From contig NZ_JAYKPK010000004.1 in the NCBI RefSeq assembly GCF_035117555.1, positions 62,001-126,000 on the forward strand: a stretch of DNA of 64,000 bases, in the 5' to 3' direction. Made by a program: the position numbers and the translations under genes. The notes beneath the pieces were generated by a model, which was not told where the DNA came from, made no database searches, and saw only the letters and a list, made by a program, of their open reading frames with translations. Positions within the stretch are counted from its first letter, which is position 1. Each line of letters starts with the position of its first letter. The stretch is from Yoonia sp035117555. GTDB lineage: Bacteria; Pseudomonadota; Alphaproteobacteria; Rhodobacterales; Rhodobacteraceae. Of the stretch, positions 17,344 to 26,361 are shown in pieces.

Positions 17344-19632
17344 ATGAACAAAGCTATCACCGAGTCACTCGTTTTCAATCCATTGCCCTTTGCGGCAGGC
17401 CTTGGGGTCTGGTCCAGCGGCGATGGCACGCCGGGGTCTGACACTTACGCGGTCAGCGGTTCCGGCGTTTTCGTCGCTGCTGATCAGGATTTCGCCGGCT
17501 GTCTGGAGGTGCTGAAAACCACCCCCGTCGCCAAGCTGCGCTATATGGGCCAGACGCCGATCCTGCCGGGCTGTTATCTGCGGGTCACGGCAAGGGTCAA
17601 GGCGGTGGCAGGTCCGCTGCCCGCCGTGCGGATCGCAGGCTGGGCCGGGCGCGCCAATGGGTCCGCGATCACGGGTCTGCCGCTGAGCGGGCCAGCCACG
17701 CAATTGATCCGCTATGGGTCGGTCGTCACGGTGACGGCGATCATCGCGACGCCCGCGCGCCGGGGTGTCGATCTGACCTGGCTTGGCGCGAGCTATGGCC
17801 ATATCGGGCTGGATCTGACCGGGCCGGTCGGCGGGCTGGTGCGGATCGATGATATCATGATTGAAGATGTCAGCGCGGAATTCACCCGCGATCTGGTCAG
17901 CCTTGTCGATGTGCGCGATTACGGCGCGCTTGGCGATGGGGTCAGCGATGACACTGCTGCCTTTGTCGCAGCAGATGCGGCAGCGAATGGGCGCACCGTG
18001 ATGGTGCCTGCGGGCAATTTCCGGCTGGCAGGCTCGGTCACAATGCAGAACAATGTCCGCTTTGAAGGCCGGATCAGCCAGCCACAGGACCAGCATTTCA
18101 TCCTGCAACGTGGTTATAATTATGACAATTACCTTGATGCTTTCAAGGATGAGGAGCTTGCCTTCAAAAAGGCCTATCAGGCGCTGATCAATTTCGCCGA
18201 TCACGATTCGCTGGATCTCTGCGGGCGGCGCATTTCGCTGAGCGAACCTGTCGATATGCAGGCCTGCGATCCGTCCCGGCGGCGGTTTGAAACCCGCCGC
18301 GTGATCCGCAACGGGCAGTTTCAGCCCAGCGAAGGGGCCGCCTGGGACACCAAGGTGGTTCCCGCGCAGGCCAGCTATTCCGTGGCGCGCGAACGGCAGC
18401 TGACCAATGTCTCGGGCATCGCCAATATCGCGGTCGGATCGCTGGTCACCGGCAAAGGCGTCGGGCGCGAGGTTTATGTCACGGCGGTCAATGTCGCGCA
18501 GAACAGCCTGACGCTGAGCAATGCGCTTTATGGCCCGGATGCGACGCAGAATTATACTTTTACCCGGTTCAGATACATGCTCGACTTTTCTGGCTATGAA
18601 AAGCTGAGCCAGCTGATCCTGTCGGATATCGAATTTCAAGGGCTGGGAATCGCCAGCGGGATCATGCTGGCGACGGACGGATTTACCTTTCACATCCGCG
18701 ATTGTTTCATCAACCGGCCCCGCGACCGTGGCGTCACCTCGCCCGGTTATGGCTGTCAGGGGTTGATGATTGACCGCTGCAATTTCATCTCTGATGAACA
18801 ATCGACGCCGGTGAATGCGCGCAGTTCGGTCGGGTTCAACGCCAATGCCAATGACGTCAAGATCCGCGACAACCGGACCAGCAAATTCCTGCATTTCTGT
18901 GTGCTGGGCGGGTCCGGTAATCTGATCACAGCCAACCATTGGTTTCACGGCGATGACCAAAGCTTCAGCGTGCGCAAGGGTGGGATCGTGCTGACTCAGC
19001 CCAACCCCAAAAGCATCTTTACCGGCAATTATTGTGACAATAATTTCATCGAATGGACCAATGAACATAGCAGCATGCCTGCCTTGGGGGCGCAGTTTTC
19101 CTTTGGCGGGCTGACGATCACCGGCAATATGTTCACAGTCAATGACGTGGCCCCCTGGTTCAATTTCATCGTGATCAAACCTTATGGGCCGGGCCATTAC
19201 ATCAACGGGTTTTCGGTGGTGGGCAATGTGTTCCGGTCGATCAATGGCAGGATCGACAGGGTGGATCATGTCGATACCACCTTTGCCGATCTGGATCACA
19301 GCCGCACCCGCAGTTTTGTCTTTACCGGCAATACATTCCACAACGTGGCCTTTCCGGTGGCGAACCCGGCGTCCTTGTCGCATGATCAGGCGGCGGCGGC
19401 GACAACCTGGGTGATTGATACCGGTGCCGCACTGCCCTTTGGCGGGCGGGCGCGTCAGGTGGATTGCGTGATGCCCGCCGGTGCGATTACGGCGCCCAAT
19501 AACCAGCGCGTCCATGACCTGCCTTGGGCCGAAGGCGAAAAGGGCCCAAACCTGCGGTCTGTCCATCTGAACTGGAGCAGGGCCGTGCGTGGCGCGGTCC
19601 GTTATCAGGTCCGGACGGACAGGCCGGATTAG
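17344..19632 (+). CDS. right-handed beta-helix protein (pectate lyase / GH28-related)
   Basis: Large 762-residue protein. The central part opens with VRDYGALGDGVSDDTAAFVAADAAA and PAGNFRLAG, the hallmark start of the Pectate_lyase_3 beta-helix fold, and continues with helix-turn repeats rich in ITGN/FTGN (FTGNYCDNNF, TITGNMF, VVGNVFRSI, VFTGNTFHN). About 190 N-terminal residues form a separate beta-rich domain. No signal peptide is visible, odd for a polysaccharide-acting or surface protein. The start follows GAGG and fits the first conserved block. It could be an exopolysaccharide lyase or a structural appendage; catalytic residues cannot be named. Confidence 0.72.
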   Translation: MNKAITESLVFNPLPFAAGLGVWSSGDGTPGSDTYAVSGSGVFVAADQDFAGCLEVLKTTPVAKLRYMGQTPILPGCYLRVTARVKAVAGPLPAVRIAGWAGRANGSAITGLPLSGPATQLIRYGSVVTVTAIIATPARRGVDLTWLGASYGHIGLDLTGPVGGLVRIDDIMIEDVSAEFTRDLVSLVDVRDYGALGDGVSDDTAAFVAADAAANGRTVMVPAGNFRLAGSVTMQNNVRFEGRISQPQDQHFILQRGYNYDNYLDAFKDEELAFKKAYQALINFADHDSLDLCGRRISLSEPVDMQACDPSRRRFETRRVIRNGQFQPSEGAAWDTKVVPAQASYSVARERQLTNVSGIANIAVGSLVTGKGVGREVYVTAVNVAQNSLTLSNALYGPDATQNYTFTRFRYMLDFSGYEKLSQLILSDIEFQGLGIASGIMLATDGFTFHIRDCFINRPRDRGVTSPGYGCQGLMIDRCNFISDEQSTPVNARSSVGFNANANDVKIRDNRTSKFLHFCVLGGSGNLITANHWFHGDDQSFSVRKGGIVLTQPNPKSIFTGNYCDNNFIEWTNEHSSMPALGAQFSFGGLTITGNMFTVNDVAPWFNFIVIKPYGPGHYINGFSVVGNVFRSINGRIDRVDHVDTTFADLDHSRTRSFVFTGNTFHNVAFPVANPASLSHDQAAAATTWVIDTGAALPFGGRARQVDCVMPAGAITAPNNQRVHDLPWAEGEKGPNLRSVHLNWSRAVRGAVRYQVRTDRPD

Positions 19633-19750
19633 GGTAGTGCCTAAATTATGGGCATATGACCGGAATATTGCCGCGCCTATCGGATTTTCGGCGGAGGAGG
19701 CTGGCCCTGCACCGTCGATCTTTGGCAGAACAGGCCGGGAAAGGCAGCCA

Positions 19751-20584
19751 ATGACCTATAATGCGCAGATCGATACCGACCGGGCGACGCCCTTGCCACA
19801 GCGGGCGCAGGGCGCGTTGCATCTGACAGCCAAAAGGCGCGGCGCAGAAAGCGTGATCGCCGATCTGCGCCAGCAAGGCGCGTTGAAGGTGCTGTTCCCG
19901 CGCAGCTATGGTTCCGCGCTGGAGGCTGTGTTTCTCAACACCGCTGGCGGTTTGACCGGCGGCGACCGGATGGCGCTGGATATCGCGGCCGGGCCGGGCG
20001 CGCATATCGTCCTGTCCTCGCAAGCGGCAGAGCGTGGCTATGCCGCGCTGGATGGTCAGATCGCAACGGTCGATGTGACGTTGCAGGTGGCCGATGGCGG
20101 GCGCATCGACTGGCTGCCGCAGGAAACCATTCTCTTCGATGCCGCCGCGTTGAACCGCCAGATGAACGTCGATCTGGCGGGCAGCGGGCAGTGCCTGATC
20201 GTGGAACCGGTGATCTTTGGCCGGGTCGCCATGGGCGAGGTGGTGCATCAGCTGCATTTCACTGACCATTGGCGGATCAGGCGGGATGGCGCGTTGATCT
20301 TTGCCGATTCCCTGCGGTTGATCGGCGATGCTGATGCTTTGCTTGCCCGCCCGGCGATTGCAGGCGGGGCAGGGGCGATGGCGACGTTGTTGCTGGCGGC
20401 ACCTTCGGCGGCGGGTTTGGCGGGGGCGCTGCACCTGCCCGCAACGGCAGGGGCCAGCCTGCTTTCCGATGACCTGCTGCTGATCCGCCTGTTGTCGGCC
20501 GATGGCTTTACCCTGCGCCGCGACCTTATCCCTTTGATCGAGGCGCTGTCAGCAGCGCCCATCCCCCGTGTCTGGAGATTGTAA
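19751..20584 (+). CDS. ureD: urease accessory protein UreD
   Basis: Chaperone that binds apo-urease and, with UreF and UreG, helps load nickel. The 277-residue protein has the family blocks FPRSYGSALEAVFLNTAGGLTGGD near residue 50 and LPQETILFDAA near 125. The ATG at 19751 matches the usual N-terminus (T-x-x-PLPQRAQGALHL shortly after); an open frame extends upstream over the end of the beta-helix gene but is not UreD-like. First gene of the ure locus; ureA follows three bases after its stop. Confidence 0.93.
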   Translation: MTYNAQIDTDRATPLPQRAQGALHLTAKRRGAESVIADLRQQGALKVLFPRSYGSALEAVFLNTAGGLTGGDRMALDIAAGPGAHIVLSSQAAERGYAALDGQIATVDVTLQVADGGRIDWLPQETILFDAAALNRQMNVDLAGSGQCLIVEPVIFGRVAMGEVVHQLHFTDHWRIRRDGALIFADSLRLIGDADALLARPAIAGGAGAMATLLLAAPSAAGLAGALHLPATAGASLLSDDLLLIRLLSADGFTLRRDLIPLIEALSAAPIPRVWRL

Positions 20585-20587
20585 ACG

Positions 20588-20890
20588 ATGCAACTGACCC
20601 CCCGCGAAAAAGATAAACTCCTGCTCGCCATGGCCGCCGAGGTGGCGCGCAAGCGCCTGTCGCGCGGCGTGAAGCTGAATTACCCCGAGGCGATTGCGCT
20701 GATCACCGATGCCGTGGTCGAAGGCGCCCGCGATGGCCGTTCTGTCGCGGATATGATGCAGGCGGGCGCGCAGATCATCACCCGCGATCAGGTGATGGAT
20801 GGCATCGCCGAGATGATCCACGAGGTCCAGGTCGAGGCGACCTTTCCAGATGGCACAAAACTGGTGACGGTTCATGATCCGATCCGGTGA
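20588..20890 (+). CDS. ureA: urease gamma subunit
   Basis: Small structural subunit of urease, which hydrolyses urea to ammonia and carbamate in the cytoplasm. The 100-residue protein opens MQLTPREKDKLLLAMAAEVA and contains LNYPEAIALI and EGARDGRSVADMM, all standard UreA blocks. It is separated from ureB by a 42-base gap that holds a repeated element. Confidence 0.97.
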   Translation: MQLTPREKDKLLLAMAAEVARKRLSRGVKLNYPEAIALITDAVVEGARDGRSVADMMQAGAQIITRDQVMDGIAEMIHEVQVEATFPDGTKLVTVHDPIR

Positions 20891-20895
20891 AAAAG

Positions 20896-20918
20896 TGAGT
20901 ATTTTTGGAAATAAGAAG
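20896..20918 (+). repeat. intergenic repeat B, copy 1
   Basis: A 23-base AT-rich element starting TGAGTATTTTTGGAAATAAG. An exact inverted copy occurs at 50201-50223 upstream of atpI. This copy lies six bases after the ureA stop, inside the ureA-ureB gap. Confidence 0.7.
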
Positions 20919-20932
20919 ATGGGGGTCCTGCG

Positions 20933-21238
20933 ATGAAACCGGGCGAAGTGATTGTGGCGGAAGGTGACATTACCCTGAATGCGGGGGCCGAGGTTCTGAC
21001 CTTGCAGGTCGCCAATACAGGCGACAGGCCGGTGCAGGTCGGGTCGCATTTCCATTTCGCCGAGGCCAATCCAGCGCTGGATTTCGACCGGACGGCGGCG
21101 CGCGGCATGCGGCTCGATATCGCCGCTGGCACCGCCGTGCGGTTCGAACCGGGCCAAAGGCGCGATGTGTCGCTGATTGCGCTGTCGGGCGCGCGGCGTG
21201 TTTACGGGTTCAATCAAGCTGTGATGGGGGATTTGTGA
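20933..21238 (+). CDS. ureB: urease beta subunit
   Basis: The 101-residue UreB subunit opens MKPGEVIVAEGDI and has GSHFHFAEANPALDFDR and PGQRRDVSLI, diagnostic for the family. It assembles with UreA and UreC. The 242-base gap after it, before ureC, is unusually long for this locus and contains a leftward peptide frame. Confidence 0.97.
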   Translation: MKPGEVIVAEGDITLNAGAEVLTLQVANTGDRPVQVGSHFHFAEANPALDFDRTAARGMRLDIAAGTAVRFEPGQRRDVSLIALSGARRVYGFNQAVMGDL

Positions 21239-21243
21239 TGTCT

Positions 21244-21345
21244 TCACTTTCGACGCCACCGTTTCAACAGCCCTGCAAAAATCGAGCAGATGAGCACGAC
21301 GATGATTTCAATAAGCACACCTTGAAGCACAAGCGTGAGGTCCAT
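21244..21345 (-). CDS. 33-residue single-span membrane peptide, antisense in the ureB-ureC gap
   Basis: Unrecognised short frame on the minus strand: M-D-L-T-LVLQG, a hydrophobic stretch (about residues 5-27, with VLIEIIVVLICSIFAGLL) and a basic end KRWRRK. A textbook ribosome binding site AGGAGG lies at 21352-21357, six bases before the ATG, which strongly favours real translation. The layout (one membrane span, positively charged tail, fewer than 40 residues) is like type I toxins and other regulatory micropeptides, but no family is recognised. The transcript would be antisense to the ure message here. Confidence 0.6.
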   Translation of the reverse strand: MDLTLVLQGVLIEIIVVLICSIFAGLLKRWRRK

Positions 21346-21366
21346 TGGTTGCCTCCTCTCATTTGT

Positions 21367-21383
21367 AACGAATCACGTTCGTT
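21367..21383. promoter_or_regulatory. inverted repeat upstream of the antisense peptide
   Basis: AACGAA-TCACG-TTCGTT, a 6-bp perfect inverted repeat with a 5-base centre, followed on the plus strand by TTT. It lies just upstream of the peptide's ribosome binding site and could be an operator for it, or a weak hairpin in the ure message. Further out, GTGACCGGTTAC at 21410-21421 is a near-palindrome. Confidence 0.35.
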
Positions 21384-21480
21384 TTTGGGCAACCTCTCTA
21401 TTAAGGGGAGTGACCGGTTACAGCGCCAACCACTCCGAGGGTTATTTTATCCCCACCGCCAGACACGAGGACATTAATCC

Positions 21481-23241
<1,761 letters not shown>

Positions 23242-23355
23242 TGCTGCATTGCAGAAAACGCATAGTGGCATTGCGCAAAGGGCTGTTGTTGGCCGGGGGT
23301 GCCGGGCCTAACTTGGGTGCAGGGAGGAAAGAAAACCGCATTCAAGAGGTGCAAC

Positions 23356-23580
23356 ATGACTTTCCAGACAGACAATACCCTGATCTCCAACCGCGAAATG
23401 CTGGCCGATCTGGTGATGATTCCGCTGCGCGCCGTTGGCCGCTTTCTCGTGCACGTTGCCGAAGCCACAGCACAGGCCCGTGCGCTGCACGAAGTGAACA
23501 ATATGTCCGACGCCACGCTGGAAGCTGCTGGCCTGACCCGGTCGCAGGCCTTCGAACTGGTTTTGTCGCGCCACGACTGA
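23356..23580 (+). CDS. DUF1127-family small protein
   Basis: A 74-residue protein whose C-terminal half (ARALHEVNNMSDATLEAAGLTRSQAFELVL) matches the DUF1127/YjiS pattern of a short helix followed by an L-x-D-x-x-L-x-x-x-G-L-T-R-x-x box. Members in alphaproteobacteria have been linked to phosphate, carbon and RNA-related regulation, but this one is uncharacterised. AAGAGG lies about six bases before the ATG at 23356. It sits between ureC and ureE without an obvious link to urease. Confidence 0.8.
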   Translation: MTFQTDNTLISNREMLADLVMIPLRAVGRFLVHVAEATAQARALHEVNNMSDATLEAAGLTRSQAFELVLSRHD

Positions 23581-23632
23581 CACTCCGGCACCGATCTGAT
23601 AGCTTTTCGCAGCATAATGCGAGGGGCTTTTG

Positions 23633-24220
23633 ATGTATCGTGCTTTGATAATTTCCGTTCTGGCCAGTCCGGCCTGGGCTGTCTGTCCGGTCGCAGAGGA
23701 TCTGCAGAGCGGGATTCGTTTGACAGCCGATGATGGCGCGGTGGAAACCTATGTCGCGCAGACGCCGGATATCGTCGAACTCACGGTCACCTATGACGGC
23801 GGGTATTCCGACAAAAGCCTGTTGGGCAAAGGTGTCTTTCTGCTGGCAGTGGAAGAGTTTTATCACGGCCAGAAAGTGCATGGCAGCGGATCGACCTATG
23901 CCTATCAGGACCCGGTGGATGCGATGCCGGACCCCGCGCCCCATGCGATCTGGCGCACCCGTGCGATTGTCGATGGTGCCGATGAGGACAAGATTACCGC
24001 AAGTTGGGACGCCCCGGTCGAGATGACCTATGGCGATTGCAGCTATACAGTGATCCCCGGCGAAATCACCTATAGCGGTGCCAATTACCGCCAGACCGAA
24101 GGGTTGCATTATCTGCCCGAGCTTGGCTTTGCCTATCTGGCGTTTTCGCAATACGAACATTCCGGCCAGATGAATGAATATCAGATCATAGCGATCTCGG
24201 CGGTGGAGCCGGGCGAATGA
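23633..24220 (+). CDS. exported hypothetical protein inside the urease locus
   Basis: Unrecognised 195-residue protein. A short signal peptide (MYRALIISVLASPAWA, cleavage before VCPVAED) leads into a beta-rich mature region with conserved-looking aromatic positions (YDGGYSDKSLLGKGVFLLAVEEFYHG; YGDCSYTVIPGEITYSG). Two cysteines (in VCPV and GDCS) could pair in the periplasm. GAGGGG precedes the ATG at 23633. Its stop overlaps the ureE start (ATGA at 24217-24220), so it is translationally coupled to a urease accessory gene; a direct role in urease is unproven. Confidence 0.7.
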   Translation: MYRALIISVLASPAWAVCPVAEDLQSGIRLTADDGAVETYVAQTPDIVELTVTYDGGYSDKSLLGKGVFLLAVEEFYHGQKVHGSGSTYAYQDPVDAMPDPAPHAIWRTRAIVDGADEDKITASWDAPVEMTYGDCSYTVIPGEITYSGANYRQTEGLHYLPELGFAYLAFSQYEHSGQMNEYQIIAISAVEPGE

Positions 24221-24672
24221 TTGCGCGCGCCTTGCACATACATGACCACGCCCATGGCCCGGTGGCAGACCATGTCAGCCTGAATTATGACGCGCGGATG
24301 CTGCGCCGCAAACGTCTGGTGACGGATAAGGGAGAGGCATTTCTGGTCGATCTGCCGCAGACCACCTCGGTTGATGCCGGGCATGTTTTCGTGCTGGAGG
24401 ATGGCCGTCAGATCATGGTCAAAGCTGCGGATGAGGCCTTGATGCGCGTCACCGGCGATCTGACCCGTCTGGCCTGGCATATCGGCAACCGGCATGCGCC
24501 CTGCGCGATCCTGCCTGATGCGCTGGTGGTGCAGCGCGAAAAGGTGATGCGCGCGATGCTGGAACAGCTCGGCGCGCAGGTTGTGGATTTCGACGGGCCG
24601 TTCACGCCGGAAGGTGGGGCCTACGGCCATGGCCGCACCATGGGGCATGATCACAGCCATTCCCATGCGTGA
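24217..24672 (+). CDS. ureE: urease accessory protein UreE (nickel metallochaperone)
   Basis: Delivers nickel to the UreDFG-apo-urease complex. The 151-residue protein has the N-terminal beta domain (LNYDARMLRRKRLVTDKGEAFLVDLP), the metal-binding domain core WHIGNRHAPCAIL and a histidine tail (GHDHSHSHA). The start overlaps the upstream gene (ATGA), and its 3' end overlaps ureF by eight bases. Confidence 0.95.
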   Translation: MIARALHIHDHAHGPVADHVSLNYDARMLRRKRLVTDKGEAFLVDLPQTTSVDAGHVFVLEDGRQIMVKAADEALMRVTGDLTRLAWHIGNRHAPCAILPDALVVQREKVMRAMLEQLGAQVVDFDGPFTPEGGAYGHGRTMGHDHSHSHA

Positions 24673-25300
24673 CGCCGATCTGCTGACGTTGACGCAATGG
24701 CTGTCACCTTCCTATCCGGCGGGAGCTTTCGCCTGGTCGCATGGGCTGGAACGGGCCGTGGGGCGGGGCGATATTCGCAACGCCGCAGAGTTATCTGATT
24801 GGCTAAGTGATGTGCTGACCCATGGCGCGGGACGCAGCGATGCGATCCTGCTTTGTGCCTCCTATGCGGCGGATGATGTGTGCCCTGTGGCCGAACTCGC
24901 CGCCGCCCTTGCCCCCAGTGTCGAACGGCGGATGGAAACGCTGCAACAAGGGGCGGCCTTTGCCGCGACCACCCGCGCGGTCTGGCAGATTGACCTGCCC
25001 GATATGGCCTATCCGGTGGCGGTGGGGCGCGCGGCGTGGTTGATTGACCTGCCAGTGCTGCCGGTGGCGCAGCTCTGGCTGCAAGCCTTTGCCAGCAACC
25101 TTGTGCAGGCCGCGCAACGCCTGATGCCCTTGGGCCAGACCGAGGCGCAGCGGATTCTGGCGGGGCTCGCGCCTCTGTGCATCCGCATCGGGGCAGAGGC
25201 CACAAGCGCCAGCCTTGATGATATCGGTTCTGCCACTTTCGCGGTGGATACCGCATCCATGCAGCATAAACACAGCTATTCCCGGATCTTCCGGTCCTGA
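24665..25300 (+). CDS. ureF: urease accessory protein UreF
   Basis: Helical accessory protein of 211 residues that bridges UreD and the GTPase UreG. Family blocks include LTQWLSPSYPAGAFAWSHGLE at the N-terminus and the conserved tail SMQHKHSYSRIFRS. The ATG at 24665 overlaps ureE by eight bases and places the conserved start correctly; longer in-frame extensions are antisense-like. The stop overlaps the ureG start (TGATG). Confidence 0.94.
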   Translation: MRDADLLTLTQWLSPSYPAGAFAWSHGLERAVGRGDIRNAAELSDWLSDVLTHGAGRSDAILLCASYAADDVCPVAELAAALAPSVERRMETLQQGAAFAATTRAVWQIDLPDMAYPVAVGRAAWLIDLPVLPVAQLWLQAFASNLVQAAQRLMPLGQTEAQRILAGLAPLCIRIGAEATSASLDDIGSATFAVDTASMQHKHSYSRIFRS

Positions 25301-25923
25301 TGAAAGGTCACCCCATGTCCCCCAACGGCCCATTGCGTATCGGTATCGGCGGCCCTGTCGGCGCGGGGAAAACCACGCTGACCGCCGCCTTGGCGCGCGC
25401 GCTCAAGGATGAGATCAGCCTCGCCGTGATCACCAATGATATCTACACACAGGAAGACGCCGAAGCCTTGATGCGGATGCAGATCCTGCCTGCTGACCGG
25501 GTGATGGGGGTGGAAACCGGCGGTTGCCCGCATACGGCGATCCGCGAGGATGCCTCGATCAACCTTGCCGCTGTCGCGGAAATGAACGCGCGGCATCCGG
25601 CGCTGGAGCTGATCCTGATCGAAAGCGGCGGCGATAATCTGTCAGCGACCTATAGCCCCGAACTTGCCGATCTGACGATCTATGTCATCGACACGGCAGC
25701 GGGCGAGGATATCCCGCGCAAAGGTGGCCCGGCGATCACACGGTCCGATATTCTGGTGGTGAATAAAACCGATCTGGCCCCCTATGTCGGGGCCTCGCTC
25801 GACATGATGAAGGCAGATGCCGCAAAGATGCGCGGCGATCTGCCTGTGGTTTTTGCCAGTCTGAAACAGGGCAAGGGCGTGGATGATATCGTGGCCCTGA
25901 TCCGCAGTATCGGCGGCTTATAG
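25300..25923 (+). CDS. ureG: urease accessory GTPase UreG
   Basis: SIMIBI-class GTPase that powers nickel insertion. The 207-residue protein has the P-loop GGPVGAGKT at 17-25, the UreG block METGGCPHTAIREDASIN (here GVETGGCPHT), ESGGDNLSATYSPELAD and the base-recognition NKTD. The ATG at 25300 overlaps the ureF stop. An ATG five codons later, preceded by AAAGGT, is an equally credible start. A strong hairpin follows. Confidence 0.96.
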   Translation: MKGHPMSPNGPLRIGIGGPVGAGKTTLTAALARALKDEISLAVITNDIYTQEDAEALMRMQILPADRVMGVETGGCPHTAIREDASINLAAVAEMNARHPALELILIESGGDNLSATYSPELADLTIYVIDTAAGEDIPRKGGPAITRSDILVVNKTDLAPYVGASLDMMKADAAKMRGDLPVVFASLKQGKGVDDIVALIRSIGGL

Positions 25924-25932
25924 AGGGCGCTC

Positions 25933-25977
25933 AAACCTTCCCCGCGGGGAAGATGACCTTCCCCGCGGGGAAGGTTT
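25933..25977. terminator. bidirectional terminator made of two identical palindromes
   Basis: A 20-bp perfect stem (25933-25952 with 25958-25977) and a 5-base loop, between the convergent ureG and HPF-like genes. Each arm contains the 16-base palindrome CTTCCCCGCGGGGAAG, so the site could also form two separate small hairpins. T-rich ends on both sides suit termination in both directions. The last base belongs to the stop codon of the HPF-like gene. Confidence 0.8.
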
Positions 25978-26291
25978 TAGCGCCGCCCGAGCTTGCCGAA
26001 CTCACTGTCCAGCAGCGCGCGCAGCTTTTTGGCACCCCCGCGCAAAGCCTTTTCGACATCGGCGTCGTTATGCGTCACGGTCTGAGGCTGCATGCCTTCT
26101 GGCCGGCCTTCAACGGTGCAGCGGATATCATCTGACCCACCTTTGGTGGCATTCACATCAACGATATGAACCTCAACCCGGGTCAGACGGTCTGTCAGAT
26201 GACCCAATGCGCCGGTGACAATGGTTTCAGCCACTTCGGCCAGACGGTCATCGCCCTGAATGCTGGAATCGGTGTTCAGTTGGAACTGCAT
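25977..26291 (-). CDS. HPF/RaiA-family ribosome-associated protein
   Basis: A 104-residue protein of the sigma-54 modulation / S30EA family, which bind the ribosomal decoding site and stop translation in resting cells. The sequence follows the family order: a first strand (MQFQLNTDSSI), a helix (LAEVAETIVTGALGHLTDRL), a strand (TRVEVHIVDVN), then TCVEGRPEGMQP-like positions and a basic C-terminal helix (VEKALRGGAKKLRALLDS). It lacks the C-terminal dimerisation domain of long HPF. Rhodobacterales also have a long HPF, so this is probably an accessory paralogue. Confidence 0.82.
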   Translation of the reverse strand: MQFQLNTDSSIQGDDRLAEVAETIVTGALGHLTDRLTRVEVHIVDVNATKGGSDDIRCTVEGRPEGMQPQTVTHNDADVEKALRGGAKKLRALLDSEFGKLGRR

Positions 26292-26361
26292 GTCGGTCCT
26301 TTCGGTGTCATTTCTCTATGTCACCTATGTATAACGCCTTGGATTTCCAAGGGTTCCCGGT

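Noticed and set aside
21235..21477. 80-codon plus-strand frame between ureB and ureC
   Set aside because: No ribosome binding site of its own, odd composition, overlaps ureB and runs over the antisense peptide and repeats; the minus-strand frame has far better translation signals.
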